Positions 22,490-34,165 of a stretch of 64,000 bases of DNA are shown here, piece after piece. The stretch's first letter is position 1. Each line of letters begins with the position of its first letter. Source of the stretch: Quercus robur (lineage: Eukaryota > Streptophyta > Magnoliopsida > Fagales > Fagaceae); NCBI RefSeq assembly GCF_932294415.1, contig NC_065535.1, forward strand, positions 14,155,282-14,219,281. Direction: 5' to 3'. Position numbers and translations under genes: made by a program. The notes under the pieces were generated by a model. That model worked only from the letters and a program-made list of their open reading frames with translations, ran no database searches and was not told the origin of the DNA.

Positions 22490-23345
22490 GGCCAAAATTG
22501 GAAATTAATACTGTTTGCCAAACAATATAATTAGTAGACATTGTTTTCAAACTATATTTTTTTACTAACATCTCAAGTTTAAAAGACTCGATTTAGGGCC
22601 TATAAATCAAGTCTCAAATACTCGGTTTCCATGGTCTGATAACTTCTGATGTGGCATTTTTTCCACGTGGTGAGTACCTGGAAATCAACTCGATTTATAA
22701 GCCCACCCTTTAACCCTACATATTCAACCTCCTTACACTACAAACCATTCACCCCACCCCACCTTCTCATCAAGCCAAAAGCCAAAGAATCCACAGCTAC
22801 CCGATCCAGCCAGACCACACCACCACCGCACCGTCGCACCAGACCCACACCGCACGACCCAGGCATCAACCCAGCGAGGTGAGGTGAGCTCTCTCTCCTC
22901 AGATTCTTTCTCTCTCTGATCTGATTTGGGTTTTCAAGTTCAGTTTTTAGTCAAAATAGAAAAACCCAGAAAAATTGTTTCATTGTTGAATAAATAGCGA
23001 ATGTGTTTCATTGTGCTGGGATTGTTGTATTTTTGGGATTTCTTAATTTTTTTTTTTTTTTTTTTTTTTTGGTATTTCTGGGAATGACTTGTACATGGGA
23101 GACTTAAGACCTAAAAATTTTTTGGCTTATAAATCGAGTCTTCGAGACTCGATTTCCAGGTGGACGCCACGTGGAAAAAACGCCACATCAAACGTGATCA
23201 GGCCATGGAAACCGAGTTTTTGAGACTCGATTTATAGGCTAAAATCGAGTCTTTAAGACCCGAGATGTTAGTAAAATATATACTTTTGAGACTGTGCTTA
23301 CTAACTATATAGTTGGGAAAATAGGCTTTATTCCCAATTTTGGCC
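22490..23345. mobile_element. Mutator-like element with 10-bp target duplication, possible Pack-MULE
   Basis: Terminal inverted repeats of about 190 bp (starting ggccaaaattgg) match in inverse with about 80-85% identity. They include gtttccatgg, gatgtggc and ttttttccacgtgg. The flanks are tcattaagta at both 22480-22489 and 23346-23355. The interior (about 22690-23100) is unlike the arms: C-rich leader-like sequence, a short open frame with HRRTRPTPH, a donor-like gaggtgaggtgagc at about 22877, and a T-rich intron-like stretch. That fits capture of a gene's 5' end, but the donor gene is unknown. Confidence 0.8.
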
Positions 23346-23355
23346 TCATTAAGTA

Positions 23356-23480
23356 CCATAAATAAAAATAAAAAATAAAAAACTAATCATTAAGTATGTG
23401 AAGGCCCACTTTCAGTTAAATAGCCAATGTTCAGCAAATCGTGACTCGAGGATTGTCATTGAGAATCGAGGCTTAAATTG
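23356..23480. other. Short spacer
   Basis: AT-rich spacer between the Mutator-like element and the SINE. Nothing recognised. Confidence 0.5.
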
Positions 23481-23491
23481 TCCAATGAGCT

Positions 23492-23623
23492 TCTTTTTTT
23501 TTTTTTTTTTTTTGAGAAATAATTATAACATGCTGCTAACTCCGCAGCTCGAACCCTTACCCCCCTAGACCCCCAAGCACTTTATGCATGGGAAGGTGTC
23601 AATTCAGCTACAAGGCATTTGGC
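23492..23623 (-). mobile_element. tRNA-derived SINE
   Basis: On the minus strand it starts agccaaatgccttgtagctg. It has an A-box-like tagctgaattgaca (23597-23610) and a B-box-like ggttcgagc (23547-23555), the RNA polymerase III internal promoter, and ends in a poly-A tail (seen as T at about 23494-23513). An 11-bp target duplication tccaatgagct lies at 23481-23491 and 23624-23634. Length is about 132 bp. It is non-coding and would be mobilised by a LINE machinery. Confidence 0.88.
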
Positions 23624-23634
23624 TCCAATGAGCT

Positions 23635-23849
23635 GTTTAAATTTATCACAAGGCCTCATTGCCTTTTTTTTTCATATCAACTTTTTAGAGCCACAAAGCC
23701 TACTTCCCTTGCATATCTATTAGCTAGTAATGGCAATAGGTGAGAACAAAAAAGCTTTTTACAAACCTAAATCCTCTTAAATATTTTAAATACCAAACCA
23801 TATTAAATTTTAGGAATTATATCTCAAACACATCCCATTTATATATGAA
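23635..23849. other. AT-rich spacer
   Basis: No feature seen. Confidence 0.5.
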
Positions 23850-23854
23850 AAACT

Positions 23855-25104
23855 TGTGAGAGTGTCTTTTTCGGGATACTCAGGCCCAAGGATCCCAAGC
23901 CTGAATGAAAAGGAAAGGATTTGGTGGACCGGGCCTTGACTCACCGCAGCTAACAAGCTGTTTAAGAATCAAGTGAATGCAGAGAATACTCCTGACAACA
24001 TACAGAAAAAATGACAAACAAGGATATCGAAGAGTGCCAAAAATTAACAACGTAAGTTCAGGAAGAAAAAAAAAAGGATTAGCAAGACGATAAAAAAAGA
24101 GTGCTGTGGGGATCCTGGGAATTATGAAACAGTATTTCATTAAGACATTATCTGTTTGATTACAGAAAGTTCACTAGGACGTGATACAAGGTCCAATCAA
24201 GCTCAAAAATTGTAGCCTTGAATGGCTATTTCGGCCTTCAAAACTTGCGAAGTTTGATTCTCGTTGAATCCGAGTATGTGCCATAGTGGCCTTTACAGGA
24301 TATCGGGAAGCAGTATTCGTTTTCCCTTAGTATTTTCTTTCTGTATAGATTTTCTGATAGTTTTTCCTAGAGAATCTCTTCTTTCTTGTGTTTCTTTCTT
24401 TTTTTCTCGCTGCCTTCTTCACAACCCATCCCCTCCTTTTATAGTGGAGTTTTCTGGGCGTCCCAGGGAACCGTTGGTTCCCCTGTTTTGTTCTTTTGCA
24501 AACAGAGCATGCTCTGTCTCCATCGCCTCAGTAAGTCCCTTTTCCGTTTTCTCTCATTCTTTCCTTCTCTTGGTTCTGATTCCTTCGAAAGCTTTTGGTT
24601 GGCCATCCTCTTTGGGACGTGCTGAGGTATGCCCTTCTCGGCATCCCCATTTCTGGCGTCTTCCTCTTTTCCCTTTCTTTCCTTTTTGGGCGGAATCCTG
24701 TTCTGCCATTTTTGAAAGTCATTTGTTACCATTCTTCTTCCCTATCCTGGTTCCCCGAGGTCCTTTTCTGTCTGTGCCATTGAGAGGTCGTTCGCGTCTT
24801 TTATTTCTTGTTTTTCTTCTTCTGTCTTCTTTCTATCGATTTGTCCCAATCTTCCTTTTTATTTGTGCTTGAAGGGATCTGCGCTTATTGAGGATCCTTG
24901 CTTCTTTAAACTCTGCCGTGGTTTCTTTTTTGGACGCTTCTTCCTTTTCTGGGCTCCAGGATCCTCTGGGCCTTCCTTTTATTCCCCCATGAGTCATCCG
25001 TATCTATTGCTTTGGGCTTAGCCTGAATTTTTTCTTTTGGGCTTAACTTGTTCTTCTGTTTTGGGCTTATTTTATTATGGCCCTTTCTTTTTCAGACCTC
25101 AACA
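23855..25104 (-). repeat. 3' LTR (left copy) of the 13.8-kb element
   Basis: Plus-strand ends are TGTGAGAGTG and CCTCAACA. It aligns over its full length with 36393-37642 without visible indels. Confidence 0.95.
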
Positions 25105-25115
25105 TTTAGCCCCCC
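25105..25115 (-). other. Polypurine tract
   Basis: The minus strand reads ggggggctaaa directly before the 3' LTR start, the expected primer for plus-strand DNA synthesis. Confidence 0.75.
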
Positions 25116-25623
25116 GAGCTCGTGGGTTGCCTGAAACCCACGCGTGAGTGATTTAGGTTTCTTAAGATTTTCGTGGTATCCCCCTTTTTTTCAACTTCTA
25201 CTGGGTTCCCTTCCTCTTTACTTGGGATCCCGGCTCTTTTCTGCTGCTTTTAGTCACCTCCTTTTTGCGTGTTGTATTCCCTTACTTTTTTTGCAGCTTC
25301 CTCTTTATACGGGACGTGGCAGTTGGGTATTTGAGGTAAAACTCCTCTACCCACTTTTCTCGTTTCCCGTTATTTCTCATTAATAACTGCTGATTAATCC
25401 CTACTTCAAATTAAATTTCTTGGCAACTGGCGCGTCTTTCCATAAACTGTTTTCCCCAACTGCTATTTGCGCCTTTATTGTAGCCGTTTCATCTTATCAC
25501 TTTGCTTCTCTGAGTTTTTCACTCTTTGTGTTTCTCTTTCTTTTTCTCTTATTCTCTGTTACTCTGGTCTTCCTCCCTTTCGCACTTTCAATCTCTTTTC
25601 TTCTCATAGTGTGTGTTGTTTCC

Positions 25624-28600
25624 ATGGCTTCTTCTTCTTCTCGAAAGAGGAGAGAGCGTACTCCTAGTCCTTCTGAGGGTGAAGGTTCTTCTGGTTCTGC
25701 TCCGAGCGATTCTCACGAGGTTGCTGAACGTCCGGCCTTCCCTTTACGGGATCCTTGGTATTCTCTCAGTTTATTTTTTCCTCATATATCTCATGGTGAG
25801 GCTTCTCCATCCCCTCACGTTTGGCTATTTTCTGGCCAAGCGGGTTTCGCTGGTTCCGCCCAGGTTCCTGACCCTAGAGAGATTTTCGATCTCCAGATCA
25901 GACAAGGAATCCGAGAGGCGGTTCCTATTTTCTTTGATTTTGTTCCGGGAAAGATTCAGGGTTGGCCCATATGGGTAGACAAGGAACTATCTGATGCTGA
26001 GTTTGTGAGTCGTTTGGAGCGCGCCGGCATCCTAAAGGCAGTGGCTATTTCCAGAAACCTCGAGGGTTTCAGAGACGCCAAAGGGCTCAGGCATCTGGTA
26101 CGTCGTTGGTGTCCTTCCCTTCATACTTTTTTCTTTTCTACTGGTGAATTGACGATCACCTTGGAGGATGTGGTTAATAACTTCCTCCTCCCGGTGTTTG
26201 GTGAAGAGAATCCCTTTGATATTAACCTTTCTGGTGAGAATCTCGTGGTAGAAGAGAAATTATTTGGTCATTTTGGTGGTCGCTCCGCCTCTCCTGGTGG
26301 TAAGCCGGCTAGGATGGGGAGATGGGTGATGACCCTCTCTCGTGAAAAGGATAAGGAAGTGAGGTGGGCCGGTTTCCTGGCCTTTTGGCTTAGTAAGTTT
26401 TTGTTTAGTGAGTTCCCTGGGTACGGAGTTAAGTCTTCGTTTTTTCCGTTGGCAATCAAGTTGGCTCGAGGTACCCAGTATCCTTTGGCCCCTCTGTTTT
26501 TGGGTCATGTTTATTCTCAACTGGACCAGCTTCATGGAGATGAGGCTGAGGGTGATTCTTGTTATGTGATCACTTCATCTCTTCATTGTGCCATTCTTCA
26601 GATTTTCATGTGGGACCGTTCTGCAGCTACTTTGGCTAAGTGCAGGAATTTGAAATTTGTGAACGACAAGTTCCAAGGATCCCCCGACATAGTGAAGGGT
26701 CTTTGTGGCAATTCTACTGATGCCTTTCCCATTATTTTTCGTTGGATTAGCTTGAAAGGTGGTGGCCTCAATCTTGTGGAGTTGTTTGACCAAGCAGGGA
26801 GCTTATATTAGAGATCCCCTCGTGAGTTTGGTCCTGGCTTTGCATGTGATTCTGTGTTGTCTTCTTTTTTATCTTCTACAGGTAATACCTTTGACTTGCG
26901 CCGTGGTGATGAGGGCAGTCTGGCTTATCTTGCCTGCATTAGCCCCTCCTGGCTTCCTGTGCCTTCTTCAAGTGGCCCAAAATATACTCATTATTCAGCA
27001 CACCGGGTGCTCCGACAGTTTGGTTTTGATCAGGACATTCCGCCAGTTTTTAAGGATGTGGTGCCATCCCTTCCTTCCATGGATCCTTTCTTGAGGCTGC
27101 AGGCCTTTTCTTATTGGTCACGGAGGAGCCCCCAATTTGTAGTGCCTAACTCCCAGAGAGGAGTCTTTGCTTCTAATGGCTATACCAGTTATTGGAGAAG
27201 AGTACAAAAATCTTTTGTTGACTATGTTGGCACTGGTACAGTTCGGGAAGTCCCGAATTCTAGCATTGTTTCTGCTCCAACAGCCAATAGACGTTTATCC
27301 CTTCCTACTGCTGGGATTGTTTCTGCTGCTGCAAGCAGCAAGACTGGGTTTGCAGAGTGGCATGCCTCCAGGGGAGGTTAGGTGGCTTATGGACAGGATT
27401 TTCCTGAGACCTGGCTGGGTGATAGTCTCATCATTGGTGCTTCCTCTGGGGTGCCCATCAAAAAGGGTGCAACAGAGACAATAAGTGCTGCCACTGCTCC
27501 GAGTAGAGGTAAGGATGTCAAGTCGAAGAAAATGAAAGCTGCTGATGTTGGTGAAAGTACAGGGGGTGTGGAGATAGGCTCTGAGGCGAAAAGAAGGACA
27601 ACGGGGAAATCTCAAGTACACTTGGCATCTTAGGAAGGCAAGGATGTCAGGGAACCTTTAGTTTCAAGGACCTGGAAGAAGACCAAGGTAGAGTCTTCTT
27701 TTCCCCAGGTTCCTGTGACTGCTTCAGTCCATGGTTCTTTAGGATCCTCTGGTTTGGTATCCCAGCCTCCTTTAGGACCCTCTGGGCGTACTCGTAGTAA
27801 GCAAAAGACTTCCAGAGAATCTGTAGGGAGAGAGAGAAGGGCAAGACTTCTTTCCTTCTTCTCTCTTTTTTTTTTTTTTACCTGTTCACCTTGTTGCACT
27901 CATTTCTATTTTGCTGACGAGTGGTGATTTCCTTTGCAGTCCAAGCGCAAGTCTGATCACAAGAAGGGTAAGAGCCAATCTTCTGGAGACGACGTGGTAC
28001 GTATGTTCACCCTTCTTTTGTTCTTTCCCTTTTGTTCTGACATTGTGTTGTTAGCATTTCCTGCTGTTGCGTTTTTTCTTTTTTTTTTTTTACTTGGTAT
28101 TGCCTTCTCCGCTGCTTCTTCCTTTAGGTGGAGGTATCCCCTCCTATGACTGACAAGGTTCTGGGGGAGGAAACTATCACAGCTCTTTCTGTCGTTTTTC
28201 CTGTTATGGGGGAGGAGCCCCCTACTGATGATCCCGCTGAGGAAACCAGGCAACCGATGCAAGGTTCCCAGGATTCTCAGGATCCCAAAGCTTCTAGAAT
28301 CCCATCATCTCAAAGTCCCCATCTTGAACGCACTCCTAGTCCTATCAGGACTGTGTTTCCTCAATCCTTGTCAGATAAAGGTGCTTTGGGAGACACTCCT
28401 CTATCCAAACAAACAGGTAAACCTTGTTTCCTTGAAATAGCGTTATATTTTTTACTTTCTTTTCCAGTTTTTCTTGAATTCCTCCTTTTCCTTTTCCTTT
28501 AGGTCAAACCAATGAGAAATCTGCTCCCAGTGTTGCCTCTTCTTTAGAATCAGAGAGCTCAAAAGGTGAGTGCAAGCTGCTCCCATCGTGTTTCCTTTTT

Positions 28601-29575
28601 CTCCCCCCCCCCCCTTTTTTTTTATATGGCGAAGCCCCCTGCATCTATCCCTTCCTTTAGCCACTTTGCCATTGGTCCTTCACCTTTTCTTCAACTTGCT
28701 TTATGTTCCTTCCCAGAATCTTCGGGGAAGTCAGGAGATCAGGAAGAAGAGGTTCTGCCCCAAGAAACTGGAACCGGTTTGTTCTTCTTTTCCTCTCTTT
28801 AAAAAAACTAAATCTGTTCTTCCTTTTCTTTTTCTTCTTTCTTTTTTTTTTGAATACTGATACAAGTTTTGCAGGTTCTGAGCCTGTTATCCCTGAAGGA
28901 ATTGTGAGACCTGTTGAAGTTGCTGACCTTCATCCAGAGCAAAAGGCTGCAAGTCCTCCTGTCTCTGCAAGTGGTGACACGGCGATGGGGGATGCCTCGA
29001 AGATGGCTGCCTCAGATCTTGATTCAAGGCTTTCCTCTTTCCTGGCTCGCTTTGATCTTTTGGAATTCAACAGTTTTCCTGCCAGCCACTTTCATGTTTT
29101 TGGGTCTTCTTATGGCAGCTTCCTGCGCTTCTCTGTTCCTGTGGAAGGCCTGCCGCTGCTAGAGAGCCTGCTCAAGAGTCACGGGGATTTTACCAGCGGC
29201 TTCAGGGGAGGCGTTTTTCTAGGCAATATTTTGATGGAGTTGCTATGTGCTGTGTTGATTTCCCTAAGGAATTCCTCTGTAGATTCCTTGTCTGAAGAAA
29301 AGCTTCTGGAGTGGAGAGGGGTGGTGCAAGACCTTCTAGAGGCCAAGTTTAATTTGTCTTTTCTGCTGGATCACTTGCGTCTGCTGGCTCATATGCTGTT
29401 TCAAAGGCAATCATTCAAGAGTATAGACACTGAGATAGCTGTTGCTGAGGAAGTTTTGGCTCATGCTCACAAAGTTTTACAAGACTTGAAAGTCAAGCGG
29501 CAGAGGATCCTTTCTACTTTGGCTGTTCCTGTTATCTCTCCGGATGCCTCTCTGTTGGCCGGCCTCATTCCTTAG
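25624..29575 (+). pseudogene. Antisense seven-exon plant-mobile-domain gene inside the retrotransposon
   Basis: The plus strand, opposite to gag-pol, carries an ATG at 25624 (MASSSSRKRRERTPSPSEGE) after a pyrimidine-rich leader. Exon 1 (to about 26819) encodes a plant mobile domain (PMD, MAIN/PP7L-like): DAKGLRHLVRRWCPSLHTFF, then LTITLEDVVNNFLLPVFGEE, and a MGRWV/WAGFLAFWLS region. Likely further exons start after AG at about 26881 (NTFDLRRGDEGSLAYL), 27940, 28128, 28502, 28717 and 28875, with GT donors between. The last exon ends at a TAG at 29573-29575 and encodes a helical C-terminus (VAEEVLAHAHKVLQDLKVKR). Stops in frame at 26809, 27379 and 27631 break it. Function unknown; PMD genes occur in both transposons and host silencing factors. 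Exon borders are inferred. Confidence 0.75.
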
Positions 29576-30383
29576 CTTTTTTTTTCAGATTTTCATGAAC
29601 AATTTGGGGTTGTATAAGTTTTTTTTTTTGAACATTGCTCTGCTCTTTGCTTTCTCTTTTGTGTTTCAAAACTGCTTCTTATTTCTTAGTATGTGAATCT
29701 GCCTTTTTCCTTGGATATATATATTGTCTTTACTTTCTTGTGACTCTTTTCATTCCTGAGTCCTGGACCATGGTTTCCACAGGCTTCACTGTAAGTTCTG
29801 GTCCAGATACCTGGTAATTTATTGTGCAAGTACTGAACTGGGTACACTGGTATCCTTCTCTATGTATGTTTTTTTTTTTTGAGATACGGTCCCAGTTCAT
29901 GAACTTTGACAGGTTCCCCTTTTGCCAAGTGCTAGGCTAGGTATCCTAGATATTTTACTTTTATTCTGTGATCCTAGACCTATGCACTTGGGACTGTTTG
30001 TGGGATATCTGAAATTATTTGTGAGGTGGATCCTGGACCATATGTAAAAGGGTATTACATATTCTCCCCTTTTTTTTTTGACTCAGGTATCCTTCCTTAA
30101 ATTTATCCACATTTGGTCTTTGCAGTATTTAAAGAAAAACTTAAATGTTGAAGAAACAGGAATTTCATTAAAACATGGTCATTTTTTTTTTTAAGGAACA
30201 AAGAAAAAATCTTTTGGTGCAGCATTGACCACAAAGTGTCAATCTATCACATGTTCCTGAACAAAATTATCTTAGACCAGAATTCTTGATAAAGGCTGAA
30301 AAATAAAAAGACAAAAATAAAAAGAACTTAACAGATAATGAAGCTGGTGAAAGGACCCTGAGGTACTGGGGATCCCCTTGTCT
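29576..30383. other. Non-coding spacer between the antisense gene and pol 3' end
   Basis: It lies between the converging ends of the plus-strand antisense gene and the minus-strand integrase. It is T-rich with several poly-T runs (29619, 29870, 30070, 30183). Phrases such as tcctggacca and ggtatcctt recur. No ORF is credible. Confidence 0.6.
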
Positions 30384-31801
30384 TTATGCATAGTATTGCT
30401 TCAGCCATTTCCCGTTTATGGGCTCTGTCAGGACTGTTCCATCTTCTTTGGCAAGGTAATAATATCCACTTTCATGAGCTGCATTGATGATGTAGGGTCC
30501 TTCCCATTTTGGGGTGAACTTGGAAGGCCCTGGCAGGTTCCTCCTCACGTGCTCCGCCATCCTTAGCACTAATTGCCCTTTGGTGAACACTCTTGGGCGT
30601 ACTGCTTGTGCATATGCTCTGGTCATTCTTTGCTGGTATCTTTGGCTCCTTTTCTTGGCCAGTTCTCTTTCTTTTTCTACTCCTTCCAGATCTACTAGCC
30701 TCTTTTCATTGCTTGCGTCCTCACTTTCTCCCTGATTTTCCTCGAGAACTACCCTTGGTGTAGGAATGATTAACTCCACAGGGCTGATGGCTTCTGTTCC
30801 ATAAACCAGGGAGAATGGGGAGAATCCTGTGGCTGTCTTTACAGAGCTCCTACATGCCCAAAGCACATCTACCAGATGGTCACTCCATTTTCCTCCATAC
30901 TCATGCTTCATTTTCTTAAGGATTTTTAATATTACCCTATTAGTAGCTTCAGCTTGGCCGTTTCCTTGTGGGTAGTATGGGGTAGATCTTCCATGCTTGA
31001 TGTGGTATGCTTCAGTTAATCCCTTCACATCTTTGTTTATGAATGGGGTTCCATTGTCGCTGATCAATCTTCTGGGGATCCCGAACCTTGTAATGATATG
31101 GTCTCGAATGAAATTTGCTACAGCTGCTCCAGTAGCTTTTTTCAAAGGGATGGCCTCTACCCATTTTGTAAAGTACTCCGTGGCTGCCAGGATCCATATA
31201 TAACCATTGGATAGAGGATTTATGGGCCCTTGAGATCGAGTCCCCAAGTATGAAAAGGCCATGGCGTCGTCATATCCTGTAGGACATTTGGGTGAGTGTG
31301 AATTGCATCTCCTAGGACTTGGCAAGCATGACATGTTTTGACCAGCTCCTCAGAGTCTCTTTTCATCGTTGGCCAGTAATACCCCAACAACAGTAACTGC
31401 TTGTACAGCCTTCTCTTCCCTGGGTGACTTCCGCAATCTCCAGAGTGCACCTCTCTGACTACTTCTCTAACTTCCTTTGGTCCCAGGCACCTGAGGGGAT
31501 CCCTATGGTATCCTTTTTTGAACAAAATGTCGTTCTGCAAGAAATACCTGCACGCTAGTTTTTTGAGCTTGTGGGCCAGTTCCTTGTCGGTTGGCAGGAT
31601 CCCCCGAGCCAGGTATCCTATGAAAGGAACCCGCCAATCTTCTGCAATAAACACCGCGTAGCATTCTTCTTTATCGATTGCCAAACGACATTCCTTGCAT
31701 TTCCCCTGTATGATTGCTGCTTCCTTGTCCATATCTGGCCAGTAATACCCCATGCGTTGCATCCTTCTGTATAGGCTGACTTTTTCTGCAACTCCACATG
31801 C
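30384..31801 (-). CDS. Integrase region of the 13.8-kb element (frameshifted)
   Basis: Read from the in-frame TAA at 31804 down to a stop at 30384. It contains an HHCC-type zinc-binding region (SGDCGSHPGKRRLYKQ, then TCHACQV) and the DDE core: D in GLDLKGP (about 31230), D in ISDNGTPF (about 31060) and E in YYPQGNGQAEAT (about 30960). The C-terminal part WEGPYIINAA is followed by the final KWLKQYYA. A one-base shift near 31225, just after the first catalytic Asp, separates the two open pieces (31762-31220 and 31334-30384). An earlier repeat-like YYWPDMDKEA segment at about 31745 resembles YYWPTMKRDS at about 31380. Confidence 0.9.
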
Positions 31802-33979
31802 TTAGGCGTGTAATTCTTCTAGTTTCAACTTTCCTTCCTTCTCGGTGATACATCTGGACAGTATTCTTCCTGGCAGTCTTCTATACAATTCTCCTTCTAT
31901 CTGAGTGTAATCCATTAGTTCTTTGATGTTCCCTCTAGGGCTCGCCTCTTTCATCCTTTCTTTGACTTCGTCCCTCCAGTCCCACTGTTTGGATTCCCCG
32001 GGGTACATCCCTTGGAGGATCCTTACAATAGAATGTTCCTGCCTTCCTATTTTTATCAGCGTATCCCTCCCATTAAATGGTATTTGGGATCCCAGGGTGG
32101 CGAGAGCATCTGCAAACCTGTTTTCACTTCTTTGAGTGTATTCTATGCTGAAGGTTTGAAATTCCAACTCCAGCCTTTGTGCCCAAGTCCTGTAGGCTGC
32201 TAAGCTTTGTTCCCGTAATGCAAAGTCACCTTTCACTTGGGAGACTACAAGATTAGAATCTCCCAGCACTCTCATATGTTTCACTCCTATACTGAGTGCT
32301 ATAGTCAACCTAGTTAAGTATGCCTCATACTCAGCTGCATTATTAGAGCATGAGAAACCAAGCTTGAAAGACAGGGGCATGATATCCCCATTTTCACAGC
32401 TTAGTACAATTCCTACCCCATTTGAAGTTGCTGTAGCTGACCCGTCAAACCTCATGGTCCATTTCTTCCCTGGGATCTCCATCACTGCTACCTCACCAGG
32501 GATTTCTTCGCTCAGTGGGCCTTCTTCCTTTCCTGGGAATTGAGCTAGCAAATCTGCTATGGCCTGGTTCTTGACAGCCTTGGGAGTTCTTATACCTATA
32601 TCATATTGTGAGAGCAACACTAGCCATTGTGCTATTCTTCCCGTGAGAAGGGGCTGGTGCAGGAGTGCTTTTATGGGGTGGGACTTGGTTACCAAGAGGA
32701 TTTGGTGAGCTGAGAAGTACCTCTTCAACCTTTGGGATGCATAAACGATTACTAGGCAGGCTTTCTCTATTCTGGGGTACCTGGTCTCGGTATCCTTGAG
32801 TGTTCTGCTTACATAATATATGGGCTGCTCATTTCCTTGGTCATCTTCTTGTGCCAGTAAAGCTCCTATTGCCTGAGAGTTTGATGCTAAGTATAGCAAC
32901 AGAGGTCGCCCACGTACTGGTGCCTGGAGGGTGGGCAGATGGTTCATAATGCCCTGAATTCTTTGAAAAGCTTCCTGCTGCTCTGTTCCCCAGGTAAATT
33001 CATTTCCCTTTTTCAATAGTTTGGATAGGCCTGCTGTAGCTGAGGCTAAACCAGGCACAAACCTCCTGATATAGGAGACCCTTCCCAGGAAGCTTTTGAG
33101 TTCCCTAACAGTAGTTGGTCTTCTCATCGTGGCAATAGCTGTGGCCTTGGCTGGGTCCACGCTTATGCCTTTGTGATGTACCAGGAAAACAAGGAACTTT
33201 CCAGCAGACACTCCAAAGGCGCACTTCATGGGGTTCATACGTAACTTGTATTTCCTGCATCTTTCAAAGACTTGCTCAAGTACTTGGAAATGTCATGTTC
33301 TGGTTTTTGACTTGACCACAATATCGTCTACATAATCTTCCATCTCCTCATGCATCATGTCATGGAAAATGGCTATCATGGTCCGTTGATACGTAGCCCC
33401 CGCATTTTTGAGGCCAAAGGGCATTACAGTGTAGTAAAAGTTCCCAATCGGAGTTCTGAATGCCGTCTTCTCTGCATCTTTGGCTGCCATGCGGATTTGG
33501 TTGTATCCACTGTACCCATCCATAAACGAGAACATTGAGTTTCCTGCAGCTGAATCTACAAGGAGGTCGATATTGGGCAAGGGGAACTCATCTTTAGGAC
33601 ATGCCTTGTTCAGGTTGCGAAAGTCTACACAGCAGCGGATTTGACCATTTTTCTTCTTCACAGGTACAATGTTGGAAAGCCATTTTGGGTGTTGGATGGG
33701 TTTGATAAAACCAGCTGTTAGTAATTTCTTGACCTCTTGGACTATTTGAGCTTCTACCTCAGTGTGGAAGACCCTAGCTGGTTGGACTACTGGCCTCATC
33801 CCCGGGTCCACATTAAGAGAATGGACTACCAACTTCGGGTCTAGACCAGGCATCTCATCATAGGTCCATGCAAACACATCTCTGTATTTTTGAAGTAAAG
33901 TTACCAGTTGTTCTCTTTCTTGAGCCACCAATTGACTGCTAATGAAAACAGGTTTTCGGGATCCTGGTTCTGTTCCCAA
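31802..33979 (-). CDS. Reverse transcriptase and RNase H of the 13.8-kb element (stop-interrupted)
   Basis: RT copies the element RNA into DNA; RNase H removes the template. RT begins after the linker and shows CCVDFRNLNKACPKDEFPLP, FMDGYSGYNQI, VMPFGLKNAGATYQRTM and the catalytic YVDD at 33334-33323. An in-frame TGA at 33295-33293 falls shortly after YVDD, and the same frame then continues as NPMKCAFGVSAGKFL. The RT connection (SFLGRVSYIRRFVPGLA) and an RNase H fold (RFDGSATATSNGVGIVL with the first Asp; NNAAEYEAYL; LGDSNLVVSQV) follow, and the frame ends at TAA 31804-31802. The domain order fits Tat-type pol with a second, archaeal-type RNase H, as the RFDGSA...NNAAEYEA signature suggests. 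Confidence 0.92.
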
Positions 33980-34165
33980 GTCTACTTCCTTTAGTTCTTC
34001 CTCAGGCTAAATCTGGGCCTCCTTAACTGGTTCTTTTGGGATTTCTTCTTGGGCCATCATGCAGCTTGGTGGTCCGGGACCTTCCTGCACAATGCATTCG
34101 GGTCCCGCGCACCTTCACAAACGATAAATTAGCCTTCCCCCAGGTTCCCGCACCACCACACATTC

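Noticed and set aside
24264..24872. 202-codon plus-strand frame, repeated at 36802-37410
   Set aside because: It lies wholly inside the two LTR copies, so its repetition only reflects the LTR duplication. It is T-rich, giving Phe/Ser/Leu-rich low-complexity protein with no domain.
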